A stretch of 64,000 bases of DNA from an uncultured Odoribacter sp. (GTDB taxonomy: Bacteria > Bacteroidota > Bacteroidia > Bacteroidales > Marinifilaceae): positions 156,016 through 220,015 of the forward strand of contig CAJTSF010000002.1 in the NCBI GenBank assembly GCA_910578985.1. The letters are read 5' to 3'. A program made the position numbers and the translations under genes. Shown piece after piece: positions 9,557 through 18,921 of this stretch; positions within the stretch are counted from its first letter, which is position 1; every line of letters begins with the position of its first letter. Below the pieces are notes generated by a model, which was given only the letters and a program-made list of their open reading frames with translations, searched no databases and was not told the DNA's origin.

Positions 9557-9588
9557 CAAAGATAAAACAACTATTTCAAGCCGTCAAA
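9557..9588 (-). promoter_or_regulatory. Promoter of the cupin gene
   Basis: On the minus strand TTTG (9585-9588), 20 bases, then TATCTTTG (9557-9564). Both boxes match the Bacteroidota consensus exactly. The predicted start is near 9550, so the leader to the cupin start is very short. Confidence 0.65.
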
Positions 9589-9605
9589 ATTTTTCCGTAT
9601 AATCA

Positions 9606-10223
9606 TCAGCTATTTATTTCCTCTCCCTTCAGATGCGGAAGCCCCAATTGGTATTTCACCGCCAGAATCCGCACCAGAATGACGGAAATAGCACCGATAA
9701 TCTGCGTCAGCGTCGAAGCCACCCCCATATAGTCGCAAAAATAGTAGCACACGCCACCGATGACGCATGCCAAGGCATAAATCTCCTTCCGGAAAATCAG
9801 CGGCTCCTCGTTAATCAACGTGTCGCGCATCACACCGCCCGCCGCTCCGGTAATCGTTCCCATAATCAGCCCGACCCAAATCGGATAGCCGTGCGCAATG
9901 CTTTTTTCGATGCCGACAATGGCAAAAAGCCCCAAACCGATGGCATCGAAGATAAAGAACGTGTTGTTCAAATGAATCACATACCTCCCGAACACAATCA
10001 CAAACAGCAAGGCAATCGCCGTCACGATGAGATACGAGGGCTGCAACATCCAGAAAGGGGTCACGCCCAACAGCACGTCGCGAATCGTTCCCCCTCCGAC
10101 CGCCGTCACAAACCCCACGACATAGGCGCCGAACCAGTCGAATTTTTTAGCGGATGCCAGACGGATACCGCTGATGGCAAAAGCAAATGTTCCGATGTAA
10201 TCGATGATGGTCAGAAAATTCAT
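9606..10223 (-). CDS. TRIC-family (UPF0126) cation channel-like membrane protein
   Basis: 205 residues with seven hydrophobic helices. Two repeats of the UPF0126/TRIC fold are visible, each with a glycine-rich loop: GGGTIRDVLLG near residue 45 and GAAGGVMRDTLINEEPLIF near residue 130. Bacterial TRIC homologues are trimeric channels for monovalent cations; in vivo roles are mostly unknown. The family glycines and the conserved RD pairs are present in both halves. It is transcribed away from the MutS-like gene. Confidence 0.88.
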   Translation of the reverse strand: MNFLTIIDYIGTFAFAISGIRLASAKKFDWFGAYVVGFVTAVGGGTIRDVLLGVTPFWMLQPSYLIVTAIALLFVIVFGRYVIHLNNTFFIFDAIGLGLFAIVGIEKSIAHGYPIWVGLIMGTITGAAGGVMRDTLINEEPLIFRKEIYALACVIGGVCYYFCDYMGVASTLTQIIGAISVILVRILAVKYQLGLPHLKGEEINS

Positions 10224-10285
10224 GCTATTTTATTTTTCGGGGTGCAAAAGTAGTTGTTTTTTCCAAACTCATGACTTTTCTTTTG

Positions 10286-10293
10286 TACTTTTG
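10286..10293 (+). promoter_or_regulatory. Possible -7 box for the MutS-like gene
   Basis: TACTTTTG at 10286-10293 fits TAnnTTTG and lies 19 bases before the start codon. I do not see a convincing TTG at the right upstream distance, so this is a weak call. Confidence 0.35.
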
Positions 10294-10312
10294 TTGTGAA
10301 ATCCTCTGAAAT

Positions 10313-12097
10313 ATGGAACAGCAGTTATTCTATACCGAACAGATCAGACAGCAGCAACTCCTCCTCCGCCGCATCAAAAACTACCGCAATACCGTCACCC
10401 TGCTCAAACTGCTCGCTTTTGCTTCCCTTATCGTGGAAAGCTATCGGTTCATCGAGCACGAGTCGCTGCATATCCTGTTTCCCGTCCTCTCCGTCGCCGC
10501 CTTCATCGCCCTCTCCCAACTCGACTCACGCATCGTGCGCCGCCGACAATATACGGAAAAACTGCTCAGCCTCAACGAAGGGGAAATAGCCGCCCGGAAA
10601 GGCGACTTTTCATCGTTTCCCACGGGGGAAGAATTTATCGATTCCACGCATCCCTACTCCGCCGACCTCGACCTGTTCGGCGAAGATTCCCTGTTCCGGC
10701 AACTGAACCGCACGGCAACCGCTGAAGGCAGGCTATGCCTGGCACAATGGATGCAACACCCCTGCACCGACCGGAAGACCTTGCAGGAACGCCAGGAAGC
10801 CGTCGCCGAACTGGCAGGCATGCCCGAATGGTGCCTGCAATTCCGGGCGCACAGCACCACCGATACCCCATCCGGCACGGACAACGAGACTCGCCGGGAA
10901 TGGCAGAACGCCTCTCCCATTATCCGGCATCCGCGTGCCACCCGGCTGTTTCTCTACCTCATGAATGCCCTCACGCTCGCCTGCTGGGGCATCGTTATCG
11001 GCGGATGGCTTCCCTTCTCATTTGCTTTAGGTTTGTCGTCCGTTCAACTGTTGCTCGTTTCCTGCTATGTGGGCAAAATAAACAGCTGCCACCGACGCCT
11101 CGACCGCCTTATCCGGAACCTCAGCCGATACCTCCCCGCCATACGCCTCATCGACCGGCGGACATTCCAATCCGCCGCCTTGCAAAACATCCGCCGCGAA
11201 CTGTTCAACCCCGACCGGAACGCCTTGCAGGCATTCACCCGCTTGAGCAAAATACAGGAACGCCTCGACCAACGGGCAAACGTCCTTCTCGCTTTTCTGC
11301 TCGACGGACTTTACATGAAAGATATGCACACCCTCTTCCTCCTCGAACAATGGCAACAGGAGTATGCTGGCCATCTTGACCGTTGGATAGGAAAAATCAG
11401 CGAAACGGACGCCTTGGTCAGCCTGGCAACTTATCATTTCAACCACCCCGGTTACACCTTCCCTGTCATCGACGACACTGTCATTTTGGACGCCCGCGAG
11501 GCAGGACATCCCCTCATCCACGGGAAAACATGCGTGACCAATGACTTCCGCATCGGCAAAGAACGCCAACTCCATATCATCACCGGCGCCAACATGGCAG
11601 GGAAAAGCACTTTCCTGCGCACTATCGGCATCAATCTGGTACTCGCCCAAATGGGCTCCGTCGTCCGCAGCAGTCGCTTCGCCTTCCGTCCCACCGCCCT
11701 ATTTACCAGTATGCGGACCACCGATAACCTCGCCAAAGAGACCTCTTATTTCCACGCTGAACTAATCCGCCTCCGGCAACTGGTCCGCACGGCAAACGAA
11801 AACACCGATCTTTTTATCATCCTCGACGAAATGCTCAAAGGCACGAACTCCACCGATAAACTCAAAGGCTCTTTCGCTTTCCTCCTCCGCCTCTCCGATC
11901 TCCCCGTCTCCGGGCTTGTCGCCACCCACGACCTTGCCCTCAGCGAACTCCATGAACAGTTCCCCGGGCGTTTTATCAATGCCTGCTTCGAAATCACGCA
12001 CTGCGGCACCCAAATCAACTATGATTACAAACTGCGTTCCGGAGTGGCAAATACCATGAACGCCACCCTTCTCATGCAACAAATGGGGCTCATCTGA
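10313..12097 (+). CDS. Membrane-anchored MutS-family ATPase
   Basis: 594 residues. The C-terminal third is a MutS ATPase domain: Walker A GANMAGKST near residue 425, Walker B LDEMLKGT near 505 and the ATHDLALSEL motif near 540. The N-terminal half lacks the mismatch-recognition and connector domains of MutS and instead has two hydrophobic hairpins (about residues 25-65 and 210-250). This belongs to the MutS-related proteins of Bacteroidota that are not mismatch repair MutS; their role is not established. Its last 8 bases overlap the convergent pabA gene. Confidence 0.85.
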   Translation: MEQQLFYTEQIRQQQLLLRRIKNYRNTVTLLKLLAFASLIVESYRFIEHESLHILFPVLSVAAFIALSQLDSRIVRRRQYTEKLLSLNEGEIAARKGDFSSFPTGEEFIDSTHPYSADLDLFGEDSLFRQLNRTATAEGRLCLAQWMQHPCTDRKTLQERQEAVAELAGMPEWCLQFRAHSTTDTPSGTDNETRREWQNASPIIRHPRATRLFLYLMNALTLACWGIVIGGWLPFSFALGLSSVQLLLVSCYVGKINSCHRRLDRLIRNLSRYLPAIRLIDRRTFQSAALQNIRRELFNPDRNALQAFTRLSKIQERLDQRANVLLAFLLDGLYMKDMHTLFLLEQWQQEYAGHLDRWIGKISETDALVSLATYHFNHPGYTFPVIDDTVILDAREAGHPLIHGKTCVTNDFRIGKERQLHIITGANMAGKSTFLRTIGINLVLAQMGSVVRSSRFAFRPTALFTSMRTTDNLAKETSYFHAELIRLRQLVRTANENTDLFIILDEMLKGTNSTDKLKGSFAFLLRLSDLPVSGLVATHDLALSELHEQFPGRFINACFEITHCGTQINYDYKLRSGVANTMNATLLMQQMGLI

Positions 12098-12680
12098 CCT
12101 CCGGCACCATCCGCAACCAATTCGCCAAGAGCCTTGCCCCGCCCTCCGAGATGCACGACTCCGGATGGAACTGCACACCGCATATCGGAAGTTCCCGATG
12201 GTACAACGACATCACATGCCCCTCCTCATCCACCGTCCCCACTTTCAACTCCGCCGGCAGGCTCCTTTCGTCCACCACCCACGAATGATACCTCCCTATC
12301 GCCATTCCCTCCGGCACTCCCGCAAACAGCGGGTCATCGCCACCCACACGCCGCAACACGCTCCGGTGTCCGTGCAACGGTGCCTCCAAACGCTTCAACC
12401 GCCCCCCGAATGCCTCCGCAATCGCCTGTAGTCCCAAACAGACACCCAGCACCGCATGCGTCCCCCGGCACCTCTCCACCACCCGCAACAAATCCCCCGC
12501 CTCCTCCGGCACTCCCGGTCCCGGCGACAGCAATACCCCGCCGAAATCTCCCAACCGCCCGAAATCCACCGCATCATTACGCACCACCTCGAACGCCGGC
12601 GCCTCCTCCGCTTCCCGCAGCAATTGCACCAAGTTGTACACAAAAGAATCGTAATTGTCGATGACCAATATCTTTTTCAT
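12090..12680 (-). CDS. pabA: Aminodeoxychorismate/anthranilate synthase glutamine amidotransferase subunit
   Basis: 196 residues from MKKILVIDNYDSFVYN, the typical start of the family. Class I amidotransferase with nucleophile Cys near residue 81 in VLGVCLGLQAIAE and the His/Glu pair in VQFHPES. The subunit feeds ammonia to a chorismate-binding partner. Because pabB and pabC are encoded just across a lipoprotein gene and no trp genes are nearby, PabA is the more likely role; many bacteria share one subunit for both pathways. The frame extends upstream but without family similarity. Confidence 0.9.
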   Translation of the reverse strand: MKKILVIDNYDSFVYNLVQLLREAEEAPAFEVVRNDAVDFGRLGDFGGVLLSPGPGVPEEAGDLLRVVERCRGTHAVLGVCLGLQAIAEAFGGRLKRLEAPLHGHRSVLRRVGGDDPLFAGVPEGMAIGRYHSWVVDERSLPAELKVGTVDEEGHVMSLYHRELPICGVQFHPESCISEGGARLLANWLRMVPEVR

Positions 12681-12725
12681 GGGAGCAAAAATATAAATAA
12701 TCTCCCGATTCTGTTTAAAACGTAT

Positions 12726-12756
12726 TTTGAGTGTTACAGATTTTCGCTTATTTTTG
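12726..12756 (+). promoter_or_regulatory. Promoter of the lipoprotein-pabB-pabC operon
   Basis: TTTG (12726-12729), 19 bases, TATTTTTG (12749-12756); both boxes match the Bacteroidota consensus. The start of the lipoprotein gene is 28 bases downstream. Confidence 0.65.
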
Positions 12757-12783
12757 CGGAACAAATCATTACTTAAACCATTC

Positions 12784-13341
12784 ATGAAGAAAACCATATT
12801 CCTATTGACAATCCTCTGCGCCGCAGCATTATGGGCGTGCAACGATGACGAACCCAAGTTCTCAACGGCGGAAATCCGGGAAGCCCTGTCCGACCTGAAA
12901 GGCACTTACCGCGGGGAGGTAAAGGTATCCTATTACCAAGGAGCCGCCATTGCGACCATCCCGGACGCAACAGCCGTTTCGGACGATTCCCTGACTTTCA
13001 CCTTGCCGCTGGCGCCACTCGCCGACCAAATCGAGGATGAAATCATCAGCGAATATCTGCGCAAGACGGGAAAAATCACCGTAAAAGCCGGATATGAATT
13101 TCTTCAAATGGACAACGGCACGCTACACTTTGTACTCCATCCCCGGGACATCCTCTTTCCCGGAGGATATGGCGCCTCTCCGGGCATCACATTCGTCTTC
13201 TCGCAAATCTACGGCGGAAGTGCGGAACCCCACCATCGAGCCATGATGTTCAATATGTCAGTCATTCAAATACTGGCAAACGCAAAAAAGTACGAGGATT
13301 TCAAACCTCTCGTTTATCATTTCGAAGGCAAAGATGAATGA
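12784..13341 (+). CDS. Lipoprotein, possibly DUF4840-like
   Basis: 185 residues. The start is chosen at MKKTIFLLTILCAAALWAC, a clear lipoprotein signal with Cys at residue 19; an upstream extension would lie in the promoter. The body begins with an acidic linker (NDDEPK) and the segment LSDLKGTYRGEVKV, which resembles DUF4840/lipocalin-like lipoproteins of Bacteroidales (weak resemblance, from memory). No catalytic motif is visible. Its end overlaps the pabB start by 8 bases, so it is cotranscribed with pabB and pabC, although a link to folate synthesis is not evident. Confidence 0.65.
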   Translation: MKKTIFLLTILCAAALWACNDDEPKFSTAEIREALSDLKGTYRGEVKVSYYQGAAIATIPDATAVSDDSLTFTLPLAPLADQIEDEIISEYLRKTGKITVKAGYEFLQMDNGTLHFVLHPRDILFPGGYGASPGITFVFSQIYGGSAEPHHRAMMFNMSVIQILANAKKYEDFKPLVYHFEGKDE

Positions 13342-14308
13342 TGCGGAAACCGTACGCCGGGAAATGAACCGGTGCGGGGCGGCACGCCGCCCGTTCCTGT
13401 TCGGGGTGGACTTTGAACTCCACCGGGGCTTTTTCGTCGAAGAGCCGCTCCGCGACAAGCGGCTGCTGTTCGCCGTGGGCAACGTGACAAATGCCGAAAC
13501 GGCAGTTGCCGATACCTGCCCGCCACCGGAATTACACATCCTGCATTCGGATGCAGAGGAATATGCACGGAAATTCCGCAGGGTGCGCGAAGGACTGCTC
13601 CGCGGGGACAGTTTCCTGCTGAACCTGACGGAACGGACACCCATCGCCACGAACCTGACGCCGGAACAAATTTTCCGTTACAGCCGGGCAAAATACAAAT
13701 TGCTTTTCCCCGGACGCTTCGTCTGCTTCTCGCCGGAGAGTTTCGTACGCATACAGGGCAATAAAATCGCCTCCTACCCCATGAAAGGCACTATCGACGC
13801 CAAGCTGCCGGATGCGGAACGAACGCTCATGGAGAGCTACAAGGAGCTATGCGAGCACTACACCATCACCGACCTCATCCGCAATGACTTGAACATGGTG
13901 GCAGAAGAAGTTCGCGTCCGCCGATTCCGCTATGTAGAATCTATCCGCACCTTGCGCGGAGAAATCCTGCAGACCAGTTCCGAGATTACGGGCACCCTCT
14001 CCCCATCATGGCACGCAAATATAGGCGACCTCCTTTTCCGGCTCCTCCCCGCCGGTTCCATATCGGGCGCCCCGAAACCCTCCACGCTACGCATCATCCG
14101 GGAGGCGGAAGGAATTGCGCGCGGATATTACACGGGGGTATTCGGCTACTTCGACGGCTCCACGCTCGACAGTGCCGTGATGATACGTTTTATCGAAGAG
14201 GCAGAAGGCCAATTCTACTTCCGCAGCGGAGGCGGCATTACCATAAACAGCGATGAAGCGGAAGAATATCGCGAAGTGCTTGAAAAGATATACCTTTCCA
14301 TTCCTTAA
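13334..14308 (+). CDS. pabB: Aminodeoxychorismate synthase component I
   Basis: 324 residues, short relative to E. coli PabB because the N-terminal barrel part is reduced, as usual in Bacteroidota. Chorismate-binding domain motifs: SFLLNLTERTPI, FCFSPESFVRI-like region, SYPMKGTIDA (near 155), ITDLIRNDLNMVA (near 178), RLLPAGSISGAPK (near 238) and the terminal FRSGGGITINSD. With PabA it makes 4-amino-4-deoxychorismate. The start ATG overlaps the lipoprotein stop. Confidence 0.92.
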   Translation: MNDAETVRREMNRCGAARRPFLFGVDFELHRGFFVEEPLRDKRLLFAVGNVTNAETAVADTCPPPELHILHSDAEEYARKFRRVREGLLRGDSFLLNLTERTPIATNLTPEQIFRYSRAKYKLLFPGRFVCFSPESFVRIQGNKIASYPMKGTIDAKLPDAERTLMESYKELCEHYTITDLIRNDLNMVAEEVRVRRFRYVESIRTLRGEILQTSSEITGTLSPSWHANIGDLLFRLLPAGSISGAPKPSTLRIIREAEGIARGYYTGVFGYFDGSTLDSAVMIRFIEEAEGQFYFRSGGGITINSDEAEEYREVLEKIYLSIP

Positions 14309-14318
14309 ACAGAACACC

Positions 14319-14945
14319 ATGCAACCGAATTCGGAAACCTCCCCTGCCCCGCTTTTCATCGAAACGTTGAAAATCGCAGACGGGCGCTTCGTCGATTCCG
14401 CACCCCATAGGGAAAGGATAAAAAACACGCTGGAGGAGACAAGCATCCGCCTCCCGAACCTTCCCGCATTCCGGGACGAGGATATCCCTGCCGACCTACG
14501 CCGAGGAATCGTGAAATGCCGTTGCACGTATGGCGATGCCTTGTGCCACATCGAATATGAACGATATGTTCCCCGTCCCGTACACTCCCTGAAATTAGTA
14601 GAAAACAACTATATCGATTATCATCTCAAATATGCGGACCGCACCCCGTTGCTGCAATTGCTCGAACTCCGCGGAGCATGCGATGACGTACTGATTGTAC
14701 GCCACGGAGAAATCACGGACACCTCCTACTCCAACATCCTCCTCTTCGACGGCACGCGCTACGTCACTCCCCGCGCCTCCCTGCTCAACGGGACGAAACG
14801 CCGCCGCCTGCTGGAAGAGGGACGCATAGAAGAAGCGGCAATACATCCCTCGGACCTCCCCCATTTCCAAACGTTGCATCTGATTAACGCCATGCTGGAC
14901 ATCGAGGACAACATCTCGCTGCCCGTCTCCCGTATCCTGCTGTAA
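14319..14945 (+). CDS. pabC: Aminotransferase class IV, probable aminodeoxychorismate lyase
   Basis: 208 residues. Start set at MQPNSETSPAPLFIETLK, ten bases after pabB; longer frames run into pabB. The class IV PLP fold is indicated by NYIDYHLKYADR (the lysine is the likely PLP site), DTSYSNILLFDG near residue 145, and the terminal NAMLDIED. PabC converts aminodeoxychorismate to p-aminobenzoate, and position directly after pabB supports this over other class IV roles. Confidence 0.85.
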   Translation: MQPNSETSPAPLFIETLKIADGRFVDSAPHRERIKNTLEETSIRLPNLPAFRDEDIPADLRRGIVKCRCTYGDALCHIEYERYVPRPVHSLKLVENNYIDYHLKYADRTPLLQLLELRGACDDVLIVRHGEITDTSYSNILLFDGTRYVTPRASLLNGTKRRRLLEEGRIEEAAIHPSDLPHFQTLHLINAMLDIEDNISLPVSRILL

Positions 14946-14950
14946 ACAGA

Positions 14951-15703
14951 TTAAAGATACGTCACCTCCTTGAAACCGTACACCCGCTCCCGTCCCTCCT
15001 CATCGCGCAACCGAAGCTGCCCGTATTCATCCACTCCGGCAAGGGAGGCACGGAATACGCCTGCCGCATCCCGCCACACATGCACACCCTCCGAACGGTA
15101 GAGGCAATCCAAGAAATCATGTTCCAAAGCGCGGTAGTCATTCAGGCGGTCGAACCTCCGTGCCAGGCAACCGAGCAGTTCCTCCAGCGCCTCCTGCAAA
15201 GAAAAGGTCCGCCCTGTCAATTGATGGAGCGACACGGGGTTGGGAGCATCCGACAGAAACACCTCCTGATTGACATTCACTCCGATGCCGCAGAGGGACA
15301 TCCCTATACGGTTACCCGCAATGCGGTGCTCTATCAGGATACCGCCGATTTTACGGTCATCCACGTAAATGTCGTTGGGCCATTTGACCGTCACCCCTTC
15401 CGCATACCGTGCCACCCAATCCCGGCATCCCAACGCCACCGCCATCGACACGGCAAACTGCCTGTCCGCCGGCAAGGCGTCGGGCTTCAATACCACGGTC
15501 ATAGAAATATTCCGCTCCGGAGCACTCTCCCAGCGGTTGCCGACCTGCCCTCGCCCTGCCGTCTGCCGCCAGGTGAGAATCACCGTCCGGTCATGCAGTT
15601 CTCCCGGCGAAAGGCTTTCCGCCAGCGTATTCGTAGAGGGCGTCTCGGCGTATTCCCGCACATCGAATCCGCCCATCCGGTAACATTTGATTGGTTCGTT
15701 CAT
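14951..15703 (-). CDS. birA: Biotin--[acetyl-CoA-carboxylase] ligase
   Basis: 250 residues. Catalytic domain of biotin protein ligase with the ATP/biotin loop TAGRGQVGNRWES (near residue 50) and VKWPNDIYVDDRKIGGILIE (near 105), GIGVNVNQ (near 140), followed by a C-terminal SH3-like part. There is no N-terminal DNA-binding domain, so this is the monofunctional type and not a biotin repressor. It is the last gene of the long minus-strand cluster that begins near 23.7 kb. Confidence 0.93.
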   Translation of the reverse strand: MNEPIKCYRMGGFDVREYAETPSTNTLAESLSPGELHDRTVILTWRQTAGRGQVGNRWESAPERNISMTVVLKPDALPADRQFAVSMAVALGCRDWVARYAEGVTVKWPNDIYVDDRKIGGILIEHRIAGNRIGMSLCGIGVNVNQEVFLSDAPNPVSLHQLTGRTFSLQEALEELLGCLARRFDRLNDYRALEHDFLDCLYRSEGVHVWRDAAGVFRASLAGVDEYGQLRLRDEEGRERVYGFKEVTYL

Positions 15704-15715
15704 GACTTCATCCGT

Positions 15716-17575
15716 CTATATATCCAACACCCGTACCTCCGTCCGGCGGTTCATCGCCCGCCCCTCCTCCGTGGCATTCGAACCCACGGGACGGGACGCC
15801 CCGTAACCGCGGTATTCCATGCGTTCCTTCGGGATACGGTGTTGCACCAAAAACTTATATACTTCAAAAGCGCGGTTCTCGGAAAGCACTGCATTATGCT
15901 CCTTGCCGCCCGTGTCGTCCGTGTGGCCCGCAATCTCCACCCGCACCGAAGGATTCAAGCGCAGGAACGCCGCCAACTGGAGCAGCTCCGCATAGGATTC
16001 CTCACGCAGGCGGTCGCTGTCCACATCGAAACGCACTCCTTTCAAGACGACCTCCCGCCCCTTCTCCACCCGTTGCAGGCGTGCCGTATAACGTTGCGGC
16101 TTCTCCAGCGTGGAACTCTCCGTGCGCAAGGTGTCCGAATAGTACAGGAATCCCCGCTTCACCACCCCTATCCGCAATAAACGCCCTGCCGGCACACACA
16201 CCAGCATGCCTTCCGCACCCCCGCCATACGCCGCATCATACCATGCCAGCGTGTCCTGCCTGTCCGCGTCCGCCACCAACAACTCCTCCGGCATCACCCG
16301 CACCCCTGCCTCATTCCGTACCTCCACCGACACATACGACGCAGGGGCAGGAGCCACCTCCACCCCTAAACGGCAGCGGTATATCCGTCTCCGCCCTGCC
16401 ACATCGGAAGAAAAATAGCCCCACTCACCGGAAGCATCCACAGAGAAACCGAATTCATCCCCCTGGGTATTCACCGCCAAACCGACATTCACCGGTTCGC
16501 CGGGCTGCTCCAAATCCACCCTATAAATATCCTTGCGCCCCATGCCGGGATAACCGTCGGAGGCAAAAAAAAGCGTATGGCCGTCATAATAGACAAAAGG
16601 CGCCATCTCATCCGACGAAGTATTGAAAAACAAGCACTTCGGCGTACTCCACAACTGGCGTCCGTCCGTCCCCCGCTTCAACAGTTGCGAATACCACACA
16701 TCGCTCCCTCCGCGTCCTCCCTCGCGCGTCGAGGCGAAAAACAAACGCCGCCCGTCCGCCGATACGGAAGGCTGCCCCTCCCAGCCGTCGGTATTCACCC
16801 CTCCCGCCAACGGCAACGGAGCAGACCAAGTAGTATCCGTCAGGCGGTAAGCCACATAAATATCGAAACCGCTCCGCCCCCCTTCCATCGCAAAAAACAT
16901 CATCCCGCCGTCCGCCGTCAAGGAAGGCGCACCGCTATTGCCGGGCAGACCGTCCCAGACCCGCCACTGCCGTTTCCCTTTCGCCATCCACAACTCCTCC
17001 CGTTCCCCCTCCTGCCGCGTAAACAGAAACGTCCCCCCGCGCACATCCAACGCAGGCCAATAAATATTCACACCGTCTTCCCGATAAAGTTCCGGTTCCT
17101 CCCGCACCCCTCCCGCCAACGCCTCCAAGGCAAAATGGCAATTCGCCAACTGTCTCTCCACCCGTTCCCGGTGGCGCCCGTCACGCCGCAGGTAATGCCG
17201 GTAACACTCCTCCGCCCGGGCATACTCCCCCTCATCGAACCAGCTGTCCCCTAATACCAAAAAATAATAAGGCCGTCCTTTCAGCGAATCCAGACGTACC
17301 GCCTCCTCTATGGCATGCCGTTCCGCCCTTCTGTCGCCCAGTCCGTGCCGGACATCCGCCTCCAACAACCAGGGCGCCGACCATCCCGCTACCGATCCCT
17401 TCACCCGCTCCAACAGTTCCAACGCCCGCTCATAACGTTTCGCCCGGTATGCCTCCCGCGCCTCCTCATAGATTCTCATCGCCTGCTTCGGCACTCCGCG
17501 CATCTCCTGACCATACAAGGAAACGGCACTGCACGCAAACAGCCAGACAGCTAAAAAATACCTTGAAAGCACCAT
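15716..17575 (-). CDS. OmpA-family outer-membrane protein with TPR and PD40 repeats
   Basis: 619 residues. Order: signal peptide (1-23), TPR-like helices (about 25-155), PD40/WD40-like beta-propeller repeats (about 165-420, for example GGVNTDGWEGQPSVSADGRR and SSDEMAPFVYYDGHTLFFAS), a short beta domain, and a C-terminal OmpA domain (about 510-619) with VEIAGHTDDTG and the NRAFEVYKFLV motif that binds peptidoglycan. This is the common PD40-OmpA type of Bacteroidota, periplasmic and linked to the cell wall. The stop of the upstream MBL gene directly abuts its start codon. Confidence 0.9.
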   Translation of the reverse strand: MVLSRYFLAVWLFACSAVSLYGQEMRGVPKQAMRIYEEAREAYRAKRYERALELLERVKGSVAGWSAPWLLEADVRHGLGDRRAERHAIEEAVRLDSLKGRPYYFLVLGDSWFDEGEYARAEECYRHYLRRDGRHRERVERQLANCHFALEALAGGVREEPELYREDGVNIYWPALDVRGGTFLFTRQEGEREELWMAKGKRQWRVWDGLPGNSGAPSLTADGGMMFFAMEGGRSGFDIYVAYRLTDTTWSAPLPLAGGVNTDGWEGQPSVSADGRRLFFASTREGGRGGSDVWYSQLLKRGTDGRQLWSTPKCLFFNTSSDEMAPFVYYDGHTLFFASDGYPGMGRKDIYRVDLEQPGEPVNVGLAVNTQGDEFGFSVDASGEWGYFSSDVAGRRRIYRCRLGVEVAPAPASYVSVEVRNEAGVRVMPEELLVADADRQDTLAWYDAAYGGGAEGMLVCVPAGRLLRIGVVKRGFLYYSDTLRTESSTLEKPQRYTARLQRVEKGREVVLKGVRFDVDSDRLREESYAELLQLAAFLRLNPSVRVEIAGHTDDTGGKEHNAVLSENRAFEVYKFLVQHRIPKERMEYRGYGASRPVGSNATEEGRAMNRRTEVRVLDI

Positions 17576-18382
17576 TTACAGTATTATTTTCTCCAAGTCG
17601 TCCGGCACGTGAATCTCCCCGCCGAACTCCCGTGCCGCTTCCTCGGTATAAAGCCGTTTCCGGTCGGGTAATGTCTTATCCTCCGTGTGATACAGAAGCA
17701 GATGCCCCACATTGAGGCGTCCCGCCAAGCGTCCCGCATCGAGGGCGGTGCTATGGTGCTTCTCGTAAGGTTTGAAACGGTCGCGGTCGCGATAGAGGCA
17801 AAACGCCTCGCACATCAGCCAATCGACATCTTCCACATAGCGTTCGCACTGTTCGTTGCAAGGTTCGTCACCGAGACAGGCAAGCCGCTGCCCGTCCGGC
17901 AACTCCGCCACAAAGCCGAACTGCTCCTCCTTCGAGGAACGGATATCGAAAGCCTGCATCGCAAAGTCGCCCACCGTAAACTCCTCTCGGTCCTCCACCT
18001 CCAGCAACTCGATGCGGTCATCGAACAAAGCCGTCAGCTTGTCGGGAAGCGTCAGCCGGCAAATGCCCGCCAACACGCGGATGACGCGGGCATTCCCCAT
18101 CACCCGGAGCATCCCGTCATACTTCCCCGCCACCATCCGCTGCGCCACCATCCGAAGCACCCATACCGCACCCAGCACATGATCCGTGTGGGCATGCGTC
18201 AAGAAAACATCGTGAATCTCGTTCAAATCCACCTGTGCATCCTCCAACTGGCGCAGGATGCCGTTACCGCCGCCGCCGTCCACCAACAAGGTCGTCCGGG
18301 GCGTACGCAACAGGAAACACGTATTGTAGCAACGTGTCACGGCAGCGTTGCCGGTGCCGAGCATAATCAATTCCGTCTGCAT
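17576..18382 (-). CDS. MBL-fold hydrolase, RNase Z-like
   Basis: 268 residues. The metallo-beta-lactamase motif THAHTDHVLG lies near residue 65 and further metal ligands are in CLGDEPCNE (near 170) and HHSTALDAG/LLLYHTED near the C-terminus. The arrangement resembles RNase Z or PhnP-type phosphodiesterases. True tRNase Z usually has HxHxDHxxG plus a later GDT motif; here GDE replaces it, so the substrate is uncertain. The start overlaps the end of the S-component gene by 16 bases. Confidence 0.8.
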   Translation of the reverse strand: MQTELIMLGTGNAAVTRCYNTCFLLRTPRTTLLVDGGGGNGILRQLEDAQVDLNEIHDVFLTHAHTDHVLGAVWVLRMVAQRMVAGKYDGMLRVMGNARVIRVLAGICRLTLPDKLTALFDDRIELLEVEDREEFTVGDFAMQAFDIRSSKEEQFGFVAELPDGQRLACLGDEPCNEQCERYVEDVDWLMCEAFCLYRDRDRFKPYEKHHSTALDAGRLAGRLNVGHLLLYHTEDKTLPDRKRLYTEEAAREFGGEIHVPDDLEKIIL

Positions 18383-18885
18383 ATCACTCGATTAATCATG
18401 AACCACCCGCCGAACACCTGGAGCAACATGCCCGGCACACCGATACGGAAATCCTGTATCGCTCCGTAAAAGGATTCCCCCATCATCCACTCGCCCAACG
18501 TACCTGCCGCCTGATAAGCCAGCACCACGCCCGCCAGCAACCACAGGGAAGCACGGAGATAACGGGCAGCCGTATATCCGGCAATCCCCGCCAACAGGAC
18601 GGACTTCAACACGATGGCAGGCAACGCCTCCATCGCCGGCATACCGAACAGCACGGCATTCACCCAAGGGGACACCACTGCCGTGAGCAATCCTACACGC
18701 CATCCGTATTTATAGGCACCGACAAGGGTAAAGAAATAAATGGGCAGAAAAGTCGGACCGCCGAGGTGCACCAAATGGCACAACTGCGGCAGCAACACAT
18801 TGCCCGCCACAAACAAGGCCGCCACACCGTAAGTCTTCAAACGGTTGTATTCCAAAGAATAAAATTGTAATGTCGTCGTCTCCAT
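18367..18885 (-). CDS. ECF transporter S component-like membrane protein
   Basis: 172 residues with five to six hydrophobic helices and a loop pattern (LPIYFFTLVGAYKYGWRVGLLTAVVSPWVNAVLFGMP) typical of S components of energy-coupling factor transporters, which bind a vitamin or other micronutrient in the inner membrane. The EcfA and EcfT partners are not nearby. The gene directly follows the TonB-dependent receptor, suggesting that the two carry the same substrate through the two membranes. The substrate cannot be told from sequence; it does not look like BioY. Confidence 0.72.
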   Translation of the reverse strand: METTTLQFYSLEYNRLKTYGVAALFVAGNVLLPQLCHLVHLGGPTFLPIYFFTLVGAYKYGWRVGLLTAVVSPWVNAVLFGMPAMEALPAIVLKSVLLAGIAGYTAARYLRASLWLLAGVVLAYQAAGTLGEWMMGESFYGAIQDFRIGVPGMLLQVFGGWFMINRVICRRN

Positions 18886-18921
18886 CGTTGTTATTTATTG
18901 ATTTTTATCAATTTATACTAC

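Noticed and set aside
18367..18885. S-component as BioY because birA is in the same cluster
   Set aside because: The sequence lacks the BioY pattern, and birA is three genes further on.
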